Source: an uncultured Bacilli bacterium (GTDB lineage: Bacteria > Bacillota_I > Bacilli_A > RF39 > UBA660). From it: 64,000 nucleotides of DNA. The stretch's first letter is position 1. Each line of letters begins with the position of its first letter. This document shows positions 53,475 through 62,392 of the stretch, piece after piece. The position numbers were made by a program, and so were the translations under genes. The notes beneath the pieces are model-generated. The model saw only the letters and a program-made list of their open reading frames with translations, made no database searches and had not been told where the DNA came from. The DNA lies in the NCBI GenBank assembly GCA_934095825.1, contig CAKOKQ010000003.1, positions 62,001 to 126,000 on the forward strand, written 5' to 3'.

Positions 53475-54053
53475 ATGAAAACAGAAGAGTATTTAAAGAA
53501 AATATATATAATGTTAATTATTGTATTAGTAATTTCTATTATGAGCTTACTAGTTGGCTTAGTAAATTATAGTAATACGAAAGGAACTACTACTAATAAT
53601 AGTTCAACAAGCACTAATAATAATAATGGTTCTTCAACAAGTGATTATGATGTATCAATGTTTAATGCCGTAAGTCTTAGTGATATTTTGAAATTTCTAG
53701 GAAAAAGCAATAAAGAAACCCATATTCTTTACTTAGGAAGAAGTACTTGCAGTGCCTGCGTTGCTTTCTTACCAAACTTACAAGCTACTCAAAAAGAAAT
53801 GAATTTTACAACAGATTATCTAGATATTACCACTGTTGATACAACTAGTAATGAATTTAAGAAATTCGGTGAATTATTATCTAAAGAAATTACTCAAAGT
53901 GTTAATGGTGAAACCCAAACCGGTAAAATTTCAGAATTCTATGGTTATACACCAATGATAATTGTTGTTAAGAATGGTGAGGCTGTTGATGCAATAGTCG
54001 GTTCATATTCTAAAGATAACCTACAAACTTTCTTGAAAAAATATATTGGTTAA
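53475..54053 (+). CDS. Membrane-anchored thioredoxin-like protein
   Basis: 192 residues: signal-anchor helix (about 11-31), Thr/Ser/Asn linker, and a thioredoxin-fold domain with the redox pair CSAC (about 94-97) in LGRSTCSACVAF and a cis-Pro-like segment GYTPMIIVV. Located outside the membrane; likely assists disulfide formation or reduction of exported proteins. Resembles bacteriocin transport accessory proteins. Single gene with own promoter and terminator. A partner could be the Cys-paired surface proteins elsewhere in the window, but this is speculation. Confidence 0.8.
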   Translation: MKTEEYLKKIYIMLIIVLVISIMSLLVGLVNYSNTKGTTTNNSSTSTNNNNGSSTSDYDVSMFNAVSLSDILKFLGKSNKETHILYLGRSTCSACVAFLPNLQATQKEMNFTTDYLDITTVDTTSNEFKKFGELLSKEITQSVNGETQTGKISEFYGYTPMIIVVKNGEAVDAIVGSYSKDNLQTFLKKYIG

Positions 54054-54056
54054 TTT

Positions 54057-54087
54057 AAAAAAGTACTTTTGACAAGGTACTTTTTTT
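54057..54087 (+). terminator. Terminator after the thioredoxin-like gene
   Basis: AAAGTAC / GTACTTT stem with a T-rich tail. Confidence 0.75.
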
Positions 54088-54127
54088 AGTATATAGTAAG
54101 TTTATTAAAAAGGAGATATCGGTAGGT

Positions 54128-54416
54128 ATGAATATAGAAGATAAAAGAAAAGAATTTAAAAATCTTTTTAGAAAATTTTGATAAAGAAACTATAGCTAAT
54201 ATTGATTATAATAATCTTCAAGGTATTATGATATATCTACATAAAAATGAAATTTATTATCTTAAAGATTTATTAATATCTTCTTTTGATTTATTTTTAT
54301 TACCCAATACTACTTTTATTCAGCAATTTGAAAAATTAAAAATAAAATTAGGTAGTGATTATGTGGAAAAATTGGCTAGTGATGAAGGTTTAATAGATAT
54401 AATGTATGAAGATTAA
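54128..54416 (+). pseudogene. Small frameshifted gene
   Basis: AAAGGAGAT then ATG 54128 starts MNIEDKRKEFKNL, which soon hits TGA; in the neighbouring frame the sequence continues as LENFDKETIANIDYNNLQGIMIYLHKNE to a stop at 54416. A single-base change around 54155-54170 (A5 and T5 runs) would join them into about 95 residues. Family unknown. Otherwise only the 62-residue frame from 54228 remains, without a site. Confidence 0.5.
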
Positions 54417-54525
54417 TAAAAAAAGCTATCTAAAAATACCCGATTTAAAAATTAACAAAATTCTAAAACTTTTACTTACATAAAAAAATTATTTGTGTTA
54501 CAATTCATATTGCCTGTGAAAATTT

Positions 54526-54548
54526 ACGCTTATCTTAGGCGTTTTTTT
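54526..54548 (+). terminator. Terminator-like hairpin in the leader of the MATE gene
   Basis: ACGCTTA / TAGGCGT stem (one T-G), TCT loop, then seven T's, 25 bases before ATG 54573 and 25 bases after a TACAAT -10-like box. It could attenuate the transporter gene. Confidence 0.55.
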
Positions 54549-54572
54549 CTTGGCTTGAAAGGGTTTATTTAT

Positions 54573-56558
54573 ATGAAAAAAGAATTTGATTTAGGTCATG
54601 ATAATATTAATAAATTGCTCATGAGTTTTGCTATTCCTTGTGTTATTTCTATGCTTATTAACTCCGTTTATAATATTGTTGACCAAATATTTATTGGTAA
54701 AGGAGTAGGAACCTTAGGAAACGCTGCTACTAATGTTATATTTCCTTTAGTTATTTTAGCAAATGCGATTGCGGGTCTTATTGGTAATGGAGCAGCCGCC
54801 AATCTATCCTTAAAACTCGGCGAGAAAAAAGAGAATGAAGCTAAAGCTTCCATCGGTTCATCAATTACCTTAACCTTCATTGTATCTATTTTATTTGCCA
54901 TTTTAGCTTATATTTTCTTACCAAAATTAGTTTATATGTTTGGCTGTACAGAAAATGTCTATAGTTATGCCCTAAGCTATGGTCGCATCATTTTAATCGG
55001 CGCTCCCTTTATGATAATTTATTCCGTGTTATCAAGTATTATCAGGGCAGATGGCAATCCTAAGTATTCAATGATTATGTTGGTTGTGGGAGCAATTATT
55101 AATATTATTTTAGATCCAATCTTTATCTTTGGCTTTAACATGGGTGTCTTTGGGGGAGGTCTTGCAACTGTTATTGGTCAAGTTATATCCTTTATTATCG
55201 CCTTATGTTACTTACCGAAGATTAAAAGTGTTAAACTAGAAAGAAAAGATTTTAAGATTGATAAAAGTATTACGAGAACTCTGTCACTAGGACTTTCTAG
55301 TTTCATTACCCAAACTACTATTTTAGTTTTATTTGTTTTCATGAATAATATGATGACTAAATTTGGAGCCTTAAGTAAATATGGAGCTGATATCCCGTTA
55401 TCCGTTTATGGAGTAATTTCCAAAATAAATAGTTTGTATATTTCCTTTGTTTTAGGAGTTAGTATTGGAGCTCAACCCATTATTGGATTTAATTACGGTG
55501 CTGGTAACTTAAAACGCGTTAAAGAAACATTAAGAAAAGTCTTAATGATAAACTTTGCAGTTGGGATTATTTTTAACTTAGTATTTGTTTTATTTCCCGA
55601 ACAAATTGCAGGCATATTTATCAGCAGTGAAGATGCAAGTTACACCTTATTTATGGAGTTTGCTACCCTTATGTGTCATAGTTTTTTATTAGTTTGTGCT
55701 CTAAATGCTATGGAAATGACAACTTCCATTGTTGTCCAGTCGCTAGGAAATGTTTTACTTGCAACCGCTGTTTCATTTATTAGACAAATTATTCTCTTTA
55801 TACCTCTAGCCATCCTTTTAAGTATTGGCTTTAATAAAGGATTAAATGGTATTTTATATGCGGGTTGTCTTGCAGATAGCATAACTTTCATCATCGCTGG
55901 TCTTATCTTTATTAGGGAATATAAAAAATTAGGAAAGTTTAGTAATGAAACTAATCATACTAAGAACATAGAGGAACAAGATACCGTTATTCCCAAAACT
56001 TATCAGGGCAAAAAAATTGTTATTACCATCTCCCGTGAATACGGTTCCGGTGGGCGCTATGTCGGTGAATTATTAGCTAAAAATCTAGGCATTCCTTTTT
56101 ACGATAAAGACCTTATAATTTTAAGTGCTAAAGAAAGTGGTTTGGCTCCAAAATATGTTAAAGAAAATGAGCAAACCTTAGACGGCCCTCAAACTAATGA
56201 TGACTTACTATTCATTGCTACCACTAAAGTTATTGAAAAACTCTATAGAACCGGCTCTTGTATCATCGTTGGTCGTTGTGGTAACTACATTTTAAAAGAT
56301 AAAAAAGATGTTTTAAAAATTTATCTTTATAGTAGTATGGAAGATAAAATTAATCGTGTAACTAAATATTATCATATTGCTTCCCATAAAGCTGTTAGTA
56401 CTATTAACAAGGTAAACAAAGATCGTAAGAAACATTATAAATATTATACAAATACGAACTTAGATGACCTTAATAACTATGATTTAATCCTAGATGTTAG
56501 TAAGTTTGGTGTCGAAAAAACCGCCGAAATTATTAGTAATATAGTAAAAAATAATTAG
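54573..56558 (+). CDS. MATE-family exporter fused to a cytidylate-kinase-like domain
   Basis: 661 residues from ATG 54573, chosen for AAAGGG nine bases upstream. First part (about 1-430): twelve-helix MATE transporter with the NPKYSMIMLV and GAQPIIGFNYGAG motifs. After a 25-residue linker a nucleotide kinase of the cytidylate-kinase-like (Cytidylate_kin2) family begins: KIVITISREYGSGGRYVGELLA (P-loop form), FYDKDLI, VGRCGNYIL. Known: MATE proteins export drugs or metabolites with Na+ or H+; the kinase domain's substrate is unproven. The fusion suggests that export is coupled to phosphorylation or sensing of a nucleoside-like compound. Confidence 0.88.
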   Translation: MKKEFDLGHDNINKLLMSFAIPCVISMLINSVYNIVDQIFIGKGVGTLGNAATNVIFPLVILANAIAGLIGNGAAANLSLKLGEKKENEAKASIGSSITLTFIVSILFAILAYIFLPKLVYMFGCTENVYSYALSYGRIILIGAPFMIIYSVLSSIIRADGNPKYSMIMLVVGAIINIILDPIFIFGFNMGVFGGGLATVIGQVISFIIALCYLPKIKSVKLERKDFKIDKSITRTLSLGLSSFITQTTILVLFVFMNNMMTKFGALSKYGADIPLSVYGVISKINSLYISFVLGVSIGAQPIIGFNYGAGNLKRVKETLRKVLMINFAVGIIFNLVFVLFPEQIAGIFISSEDASYTLFMEFATLMCHSFLLVCALNAMEMTTSIVVQSLGNVLLATAVSFIRQIILFIPLAILLSIGFNKGLNGILYAGCLADSITFIIAGLIFIREYKKLGKFSNETNHTKNIEEQDTVIPKTYQGKKIVITISREYGSGGRYVGELLAKNLGIPFYDKDLIILSAKESGLAPKYVKENEQTLDGPQTNDDLLFIATTKVIEKLYRTGSCIIVGRCGNYILKDKKDVLKIYLYSSMEDKINRVTKYYHIASHKAVSTINKVNKDRKKHYKYYTNTNLDDLNNYDLILDVSKFGVEKTAEIISNIVKNN

Positions 56559-56586
56559 TAAAAATACTCTAAGAAAATACCAGTTT

Positions 56587-56611
56587 AAAGAAGAGAAATC
56601 TTCTTTTTTTA
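56587..56611 (+). terminator. Terminator of the MATE fusion gene
   Basis: AAAGAAGA / TCTTCTTT stem with GAAA loop and T tail. Confidence 0.8.
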
Positions 56612-56712
56612 GTATATAAAGAATTATGAAGAGTTTAAAATTAGATTTTGGTTGACTTTAAAGAAATTAAATATTATCATATCTTTACAAACAAAAAAAG
56701 GAATAACAATAT

Positions 56713-57555
56713 ATGAAAAAAGAATTAATAGAGAAGGTTAACTTAGAAAAAAAACAATATGAAACCTTGATATTAAATGCTAATAAAGAAGTTATAAATA
56801 TAGAAAATAGATTACAAAGACTTGAAGATGGTACTGATGATGCCAGACTCAGAGAGGTTTTAAAAAGCATAAGTACGATAAAGTGTACAATAAGTGGTCT
56901 TTTGTTTTTGCATGATGATTTAACTAGAAGTCTTAAAGATTTAGAAGATCATAAATATTCTAATAATGATGATAAAACTTTTTATATCAAAATTAAGAAT
57001 AACCTTAAAGTAAATGAACAAGAATTGCGTAAAAGTTATAAAACTTATTACCAATTATTAAGAGAAAAATTAGAAATTAATTGTACCAATATTGGAAAAA
57101 AACGCGAGTTAAAAGAACAATTAAACCATGCTAAAACCAATGCTTCTAAGTTAACGGAAGCTGAATTTATTAAAGAATTAGTGCGTATTTTTCATAATAA
57201 TAGTTTTAGTAACTTATACGATTCTAAAGAAAATACCCTAAATTATTCCCTTGGTCAGATTTTTCTTATAAAGTATGCCATTACCCAACTTAGTCAGTAC
57301 TGTGATTTCTACGATTTTACTCCCAATATGTTAAGACAGATAAGAATATTAGATGACTATACTTTTAAACCCAGTGGTAAAAATTTAAGCTATAAAGACT
57401 TTATTTCCTCTTTAGAAAATGGTAACTTACATCTTTGTGATTTTAACAATCCCATCATTTCTTATGAGGGAGCCCTAAAGTTATATAAGCGTCTAACATT
57501 TACCTTTTTCTTGCCCAAACAAGCCGCTTATGTATTCAAAAAATCATTAAAATAG
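56713..57555 (+). CDS. Coiled-coil protein, unknown
   Basis: 280 residues, soluble; long charged helices (about 1-150) with heptad-like spacing, then a more compact C-terminal half (FTPNMLRQIRILDDYTFKPSGKNLSYKDF). AAAAAGGAAT upstream. No family recognised. Separate unit with a small terminator after it (AGGT/ACCT plus T7, 57554-57579). Confidence 0.6.
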   Translation: MKKELIEKVNLEKKQYETLILNANKEVINIENRLQRLEDGTDDARLREVLKSISTIKCTISGLLFLHDDLTRSLKDLEDHKYSNNDDKTFYIKIKNNLKVNEQELRKSYKTYYQLLREKLEINCTNIGKKRELKEQLNHAKTNASKLTEAEFIKELVRIFHNNSFSNLYDSKENTLNYSLGQIFLIKYAITQLSQYCDFYDFTPNMLRQIRILDDYTFKPSGKNLSYKDFISSLENGNLHLCDFNNPIISYEGALKLYKRLTFTFFLPKQAAYVFKKSLK

Positions 57556-57663
57556 GTTGGAATATACCTCTTTTTTTGATATAATGTATTTTGTTTGTAG
57601 CCTCTTTATTTAAACTAAAAAATTTAAAAATAAAAAACAAAAAAAGGAAGTTGATTATATTAT

Positions 57664-59298
57664 ATGAGTAAAATAAAAATTATGGGCCTTGGTGGCCTTA
57701 GTGAAACTGGTAAAAATACCTATGTAGTCGAAGTAGACAACTCTATCTTCATCTTAGATTGTGGTTTGAAATTTGCTACGGAAAATTTATATGGAATAGA
57801 TTATATTATTCCCGATTTTGAATATTTAGTCAAAAATAAAAAGAAAGTTAAGGGATTATTTTTAACACATGGACATTATGAAAACATGGGTGCTACAAAT
57901 GATTTAGTTAGAATGATTCCTAATTTAAAAGTTTATTGTACTAAATTTACAAAGTATATTTTAGAATCTGATGGTTTAAATCCTAAAAATATTGTCGAGA
58001 TTGAACCACATAAAAAATTGAACTTTAGAGATGTTAGCATTTTTCCCATTAGCGTTTCTCATTCAACCCCAGATGCTGTAATGTATGTTATTAATACGAA
58101 AGATGGCGCTATCTGTTATACAGGTGATTTTATTATCGACCCATTAATGCGCGGTGCTTACGATATGGATTTAGGGAAAATTGCTTATGTTGGTAAAAAA
58201 GGCGTTTTAGCACTTTTACAAGAATCATCATTTTCAGAAAAAAGTGGACATACTTCACCAAATCATCGTTTAGTAGGAGTATTCAAAGAAGCTATTAGCC
58301 ATACTAAAAATCGTTTGATGTTCTTAGTCTTACCAACTCATCTTTATACTATTCAAGAAATTTTTGAGGCTGCTAAAAATACCCACCGCAAAATTGTTGT
58401 TATGGGTAAACAATTACAAAATCTAATTGATATGTCAATTAAAGAAAAATACTTAGAAGTTCAAGAAGGTTTACTTGGCGACTTATCAAATATTGATGAT
58501 AAAGATGCCATTATTTTAATGGCTGATAGCAAGCAAAATCCTTATGCTTGTATTAGTAAAGTATTAAGTGGGTATGATAAATTTATTCATTTAAAAGAGA
58601 CTGATACCATTGTCTTTGCAGAACCAAGATATGATGAAAACGAAAAATTGTTAGTAAAAATTGAAAATGATTTAGCCATGCATGGCTGTGAAATAGTTTC
58701 TATTCCTAAGGGTAAAACAATCTTACATCATGCTTCTAAAGAAGATTTAATGTTAATGATTAAATTATTAAATCCTAAATACTATATGCCAGTTAAGGGT
58801 GAGTATCGTTACATGGTAAATAATGCTGATCTTGCTAGTAGTTTAGGTATTCCCGATAGCAATATTTTATTAAAACAAAATGGGGATATTGTGGAAATTA
58901 ATAATGGCGTTTTACAAGATAACTTTAAAAATATTAAAATTAATGATGTTTTAATTGATGGCAAGAGTAATGATGATGTTGGCGACTTAGTTATTAAAGA
59001 TCGTCAAATGTTAAGTGAAAATGGTATTGTCTTAATATCCGCTACTATCTCTAAAAAAACTAGAGAAATCTTAGTTGGACCTGAAGTTACAACCAGAGGA
59101 TTTATCTACATTAAAGATAGTAAAGATATGATAAATGAAATTAAAAATATTTCGTTAGATGTTATTACTAGAAATATAACGGATAGATATGTAGAATATA
59201 CCAAGATTAAGACAGAAATTAGAGAAGAATTAGGTAAGTATTTATATAACGAAACCGAATGCAAGCCTATGATTATAGCTGTAATTCAAGAAGTGTAG
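57664..59298 (+). CDS. rnjB: RNase J2-like protein lacking metal ligands
   Basis: 544 residues, co-linear with the RNase J1 at 18007 throughout (same metallo-beta-lactamase, beta-CASP and C-terminal order). The HxHxDH motif is altered: His69 and His71 remain but Asp becomes Glu73 and the last His becomes Asn74 (THGHYEN), and the HTSGHA block reads HHASKED. So it is probably inactive or weak and acts as the J2 partner in a J1/J2 complex, as in Bacillus and Staphylococcus. AAAGGAAG before the ATG; the terminator overlaps its stop. Confidence 0.9.
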   Translation: MSKIKIMGLGGLSETGKNTYVVEVDNSIFILDCGLKFATENLYGIDYIIPDFEYLVKNKKKVKGLFLTHGHYENMGATNDLVRMIPNLKVYCTKFTKYILESDGLNPKNIVEIEPHKKLNFRDVSIFPISVSHSTPDAVMYVINTKDGAICYTGDFIIDPLMRGAYDMDLGKIAYVGKKGVLALLQESSFSEKSGHTSPNHRLVGVFKEAISHTKNRLMFLVLPTHLYTIQEIFEAAKNTHRKIVVMGKQLQNLIDMSIKEKYLEVQEGLLGDLSNIDDKDAIILMADSKQNPYACISKVLSGYDKFIHLKETDTIVFAEPRYDENEKLLVKIENDLAMHGCEIVSIPKGKTILHHASKEDLMLMIKLLNPKYYMPVKGEYRYMVNNADLASSLGIPDSNILLKQNGDIVEINNGVLQDNFKNIKINDVLIDGKSNDDVGDLVIKDRQMLSENGIVLISATISKKTREILVGPEVTTRGFIYIKDSKDMINEIKNISLDVITRNITDRYVEYTKIKTEIREELGKYLYNETECKPMIIAVIQEV

Positions 59299-59318
59299 AA
59301 GATTTTCTATGCTTTTTT
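59293..59318 (+). terminator. Terminator of rnjB
   Basis: GTGTAGAA / TTCTATGC stem with T6 tail, spanning the stop codon. Confidence 0.7.
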
Positions 59319-59383
59319 AATAGATATTCAGTAGATATAAAATAAAATAAATTGTATAATTATTTTAATGAAAGGAAGTATAT

Positions 59384-60481
59384 ATGAATTATATAATAAT
59401 TGGATTACTGGGTGTTGTTATAGTTCTGTTAATAGTTGTAATAATAGGTAAAAAAAGAAATAATAATAGTGATATAGTGGAAAGACTAGGTAAAATGGAA
59501 ACTAAACTTACTAAAGATATTTTAGATTTTAAGTATGATTTTAGTAAGGGGTTAAATGATGATTTTAAGTCTTTAAATAATGAGATTACGAGTAATTTAT
59601 TAAAGATAAATGAAAGAGTTAACCTTAATTTAGATGAAAATTTTAAAGAAACTAATAAAACTTTTACTAACATTTTAGAAAGATTAAGTAAAATAGACGA
59701 GGCTCAAAAAAGAATTGATAATTTAAGTAGTGATATTATTGCCTTACAGGGAGTTTTAACAGATAAAAAAACAAGAGGCATTTACGGAGAAGTTAGTCTA
59801 AATTATATTCTAAGTAGCATCTTTGGAGAAGGTAACAAAGAAATCTATCAGCTTCAATACACTTTAAGTAATGGCTATATTGCTGATTCCATTATCTTTG
59901 CCCCCGAACCTCTTGGGCACATTTGTATTGATAGTAAATTTCCTTTGGAAAATTATCAGAAGATGGTGGACCGTAAAGTTAGTATTGATTTAAGAAATAT
60001 GTATGCTAAAAACTTTAGAAGTGATGTCAAGAAACATATTGATGCCATTAAAGATAAGTATATTATTAAAGGTGAAACTAGTTATCAAGCAATAATGTTT
60101 TTACCAGCCGAAGCAATATTTGCAGAGATTAATGCTTATTATCCTGAACTAGTATCATATGCTTATAAAAATAATGTCTTTATAACATCACCAACAACTT
60201 TAGTTAGCACTCTATCAACAATAAGTATGATTTTGCAAAACATGAAAAGAGATAAATATGCTAAAGTTATTGCTAGCGAACTATCCCGACTTAGTGATGA
60301 ATTTCAAAAGTATCGTGTGCGTTGGGATAAATTATCTAAAAATATCGATGCCGTATCCAAAGATGTCAAAGATATTAATATAACCACAGATAAAATAACC
60401 TCAAGGTTTGCTAAAGTTAACGAAGTTAATTTAAAAGGACTAGAAAATAAGGAAGGTGAGTACTGTGACTTCGAAAAGTAA
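59384..60481 (+). CDS. rmuC: RmuC-like DNA recombination protein
   Basis: 365 residues: N-terminal membrane helix (about 3-21), coiled coil (about 30-120), then the RmuC nuclease-like domain (TRGIYGEVSLNYIL, ICIDSKFPLENY with the Asp-x-Lys pair, FLPAEAIFAEI). Known: RmuC limits recombination at inverted repeats in E. coli; the exact activity is not settled. AAAGGAAG before ATG. Overlaps the following gene by 17 bases. Confidence 0.88.
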   Translation: MNYIIIGLLGVVIVLLIVVIIGKKRNNNSDIVERLGKMETKLTKDILDFKYDFSKGLNDDFKSLNNEITSNLLKINERVNLNLDENFKETNKTFTNILERLSKIDEAQKRIDNLSSDIIALQGVLTDKKTRGIYGEVSLNYILSSIFGEGNKEIYQLQYTLSNGYIADSIIFAPEPLGHICIDSKFPLENYQKMVDRKVSIDLRNMYAKNFRSDVKKHIDAIKDKYIIKGETSYQAIMFLPAEAIFAEINAYYPELVSYAYKNNVFITSPTTLVSTLSTISMILQNMKRDKYAKVIASELSRLSDEFQKYRVRWDKLSKNIDAVSKDVKDINITTDKITSRFAKVNEVNLKGLENKEGEYCDFEK

Positions 60482-62252
60482 TCAAATAAAAGAAAAAACT
60501 AAAAATATAAAGAATGAAAATATTACAGCTAAAAATATAAAGACTTTAAAATTAGATAATAAAAAAATAAGCTTTCTTCAAAGATTAAAAAATAATAAGT
60601 TAACCCTTATAGCTGTTATTCTTTCTATTATTACAATGTTTTATTATATTGATAAAAAGCAAGGTTACCATGAAGATGAAATGTTTTCTTATGGTTCTAG
60701 CAATTATAAATATGACAATGTCTATCGTAATTATGGTTATGCCCAAGGTAATATGGATATTTTATATCGGGAGGTTATAGGTAGTCATGATATTAATAAG
60801 TTAATTGTATTTTTAAAAGATTATCCTTCTAATAATTACCCTGAATTTTCTAAAAATGAAACCCTTTTTAAAGAAATTCCCACTTGGAAAAGCAATGAAG
60901 ATGCCCATGATTATTTAACTATTGGTCAAGGCGATGTTCTAAACTATCGTTCCACATATATTAATCAAGCCTTTGATGTTCACCCACCATTATTTTACTT
61001 TTGTATGCATTTAGTATCCAGTATTTTTTATGGAAAATTTACTAAATATATCGGCTTTACCTTAAACATGATTTTTTTCTTAGGAACCCTTTATTTTCTA
61101 GATAAAATATGTAAAAGACTAGGAAAATCAAAAATAAGTGCTCCCACAATTTTACTTTATGGGTTAAGTATGGGCGCCATTAGCACCGTAAGTTTTCACC
61201 GTATGTATATGATGCTAACTTTCTTTAGTGTTTGGTATTTCTATTTGACTGTTGATCTTATTAAAAATGATTATACAATTAAGAAAAAATGGCCTTGGAT
61301 TTTGTGCATTCTGGGTGGCTTCCTAACTCAATATTATTTCTGTATTTATATTGTTTTAGTCTTTATCTTAAATGCAATTTATTTATTATCTAAAAAAGAA
61401 TATCAAAAAGTAGGTAAATATTTATTAGTTCATGTCATCCCCGCCGTAATTGGTATTATCTTCTATCCTGTAAGTATTTATCAAATCTTCTTTTCTTACC
61501 GTGGCTTGGGAGCCGAAGATAATGGTCGTAGTTTACTAACCAATTTAAAGTACTATAATAATGCCCTTCTAAAAATGTTTAGCTTAGAAAAAATCTTTAC
61601 TTTAGTCGTTTGCTTCTTATTTTTGGGGATGGGTTACTTCTTTGGCAAAAAGAATACTTTAAAGAATAAAAAAATTTTACTTAACTTGTTCATTCCCATG
61701 ATCTTATTTATCGTTGTTGTTGCAAAGATTGCTCCCTTTTTAGGTGAAAATTATACTTCAAGATATATCATGTTATTATTTCCTTTATTTGCTTTGCTCT
61801 TAGTTTATTTGTTTAATATCTTTTATGATAATAAATACTTTACCGCAATTAGCATCCTAATAATTCTAGGAATCAGTTTAGTTGGTATTAAAACTAATAA
61901 TCCTGTTTATCTTTATACTGATTATGCTAAGTCTATCGAATTAGCTAAAGATAATAAGACCACGCCATTTATTTATGTTTATGATAATTATTTTACTCAT
62001 CTTTCCTCGATGCCAGAATTTAACATTTATGAAAACCACTTGATTTTAAATAATAATATTTATGATTATAGTTTATTAAAAAACGATGAAGTTTTAAAAA
62101 ATAATGATAGCATTATCGTCTGTGTTAAAAACTGGTTAGATAAAGATAGTGTTATTAAAAAAATTCTTGCTAATACCGATTATAACCAAGAAAAAGAAAT
62201 TTTATATTTAAATAGTGATGTTGAAAGTACTTATTATCTTTTAACTAAATAA
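60465..62252 (+). CDS. GT39-like membrane glycosyltransferase
   Basis: 595 residues; GTG at 60465 chosen over GTG 60456 because GGAAGGTGA is then correctly placed. A basic N-terminus, about eleven membrane helices and the acidic loop HEDEMFS after the first helix, followed by FDVHPPLFYF, the catalytic-loop pattern of the GT39/ArnT-type lipid-linked sugar transferases. Known: such enzymes move a sugar from a polyprenyl phosphate to a protein or lipid outside the membrane. Translation is coupled to rmuC. Substrate unknown. Confidence 0.8.
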   Translation: MTSKSNQIKEKTKNIKNENITAKNIKTLKLDNKKISFLQRLKNNKLTLIAVILSIITMFYYIDKKQGYHEDEMFSYGSSNYKYDNVYRNYGYAQGNMDILYREVIGSHDINKLIVFLKDYPSNNYPEFSKNETLFKEIPTWKSNEDAHDYLTIGQGDVLNYRSTYINQAFDVHPPLFYFCMHLVSSIFYGKFTKYIGFTLNMIFFLGTLYFLDKICKRLGKSKISAPTILLYGLSMGAISTVSFHRMYMMLTFFSVWYFYLTVDLIKNDYTIKKKWPWILCILGGFLTQYYFCIYIVLVFILNAIYLLSKKEYQKVGKYLLVHVIPAVIGIIFYPVSIYQIFFSYRGLGAEDNGRSLLTNLKYYNNALLKMFSLEKIFTLVVCFLFLGMGYFFGKKNTLKNKKILLNLFIPMILFIVVVAKIAPFLGENYTSRYIMLLFPLFALLLVYLFNIFYDNKYFTAISILIILGISLVGIKTNNPVYLYTDYAKSIELAKDNKTTPFIYVYDNYFTHLSSMPEFNIYENHLILNNNIYDYSLLKNDEVLKNNDSIIVCVKNWLDKDSVIKKILANTDYNQEKEILYLNSDVESTYYLLTK

Positions 62253-62349
62253 AAAAACAAATTAAGAAATAAAAAATAATTAAGAAAATATTTTAAAAAA
62301 AGTCTTAACGATTGGTATTAACAATATTAAGACTTTAGTACTGTAAAAG

Positions 62350-62392
62350 TGTAATAATAATTACGAAAAAGTGATTGTTGTTACATTTTTTT
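62350..62392 (+). terminator. Terminator of the glycosyltransferase gene
   Basis: 15-base stem TGTAATAATAATTAC / GTGATTGTTGTTACA with several G-T pairs, GAAAAA loop, T7. An additional hairpin (AAGTCTTAA / TTAAGACTT, 62298-62337) precedes it. Confidence 0.8.
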
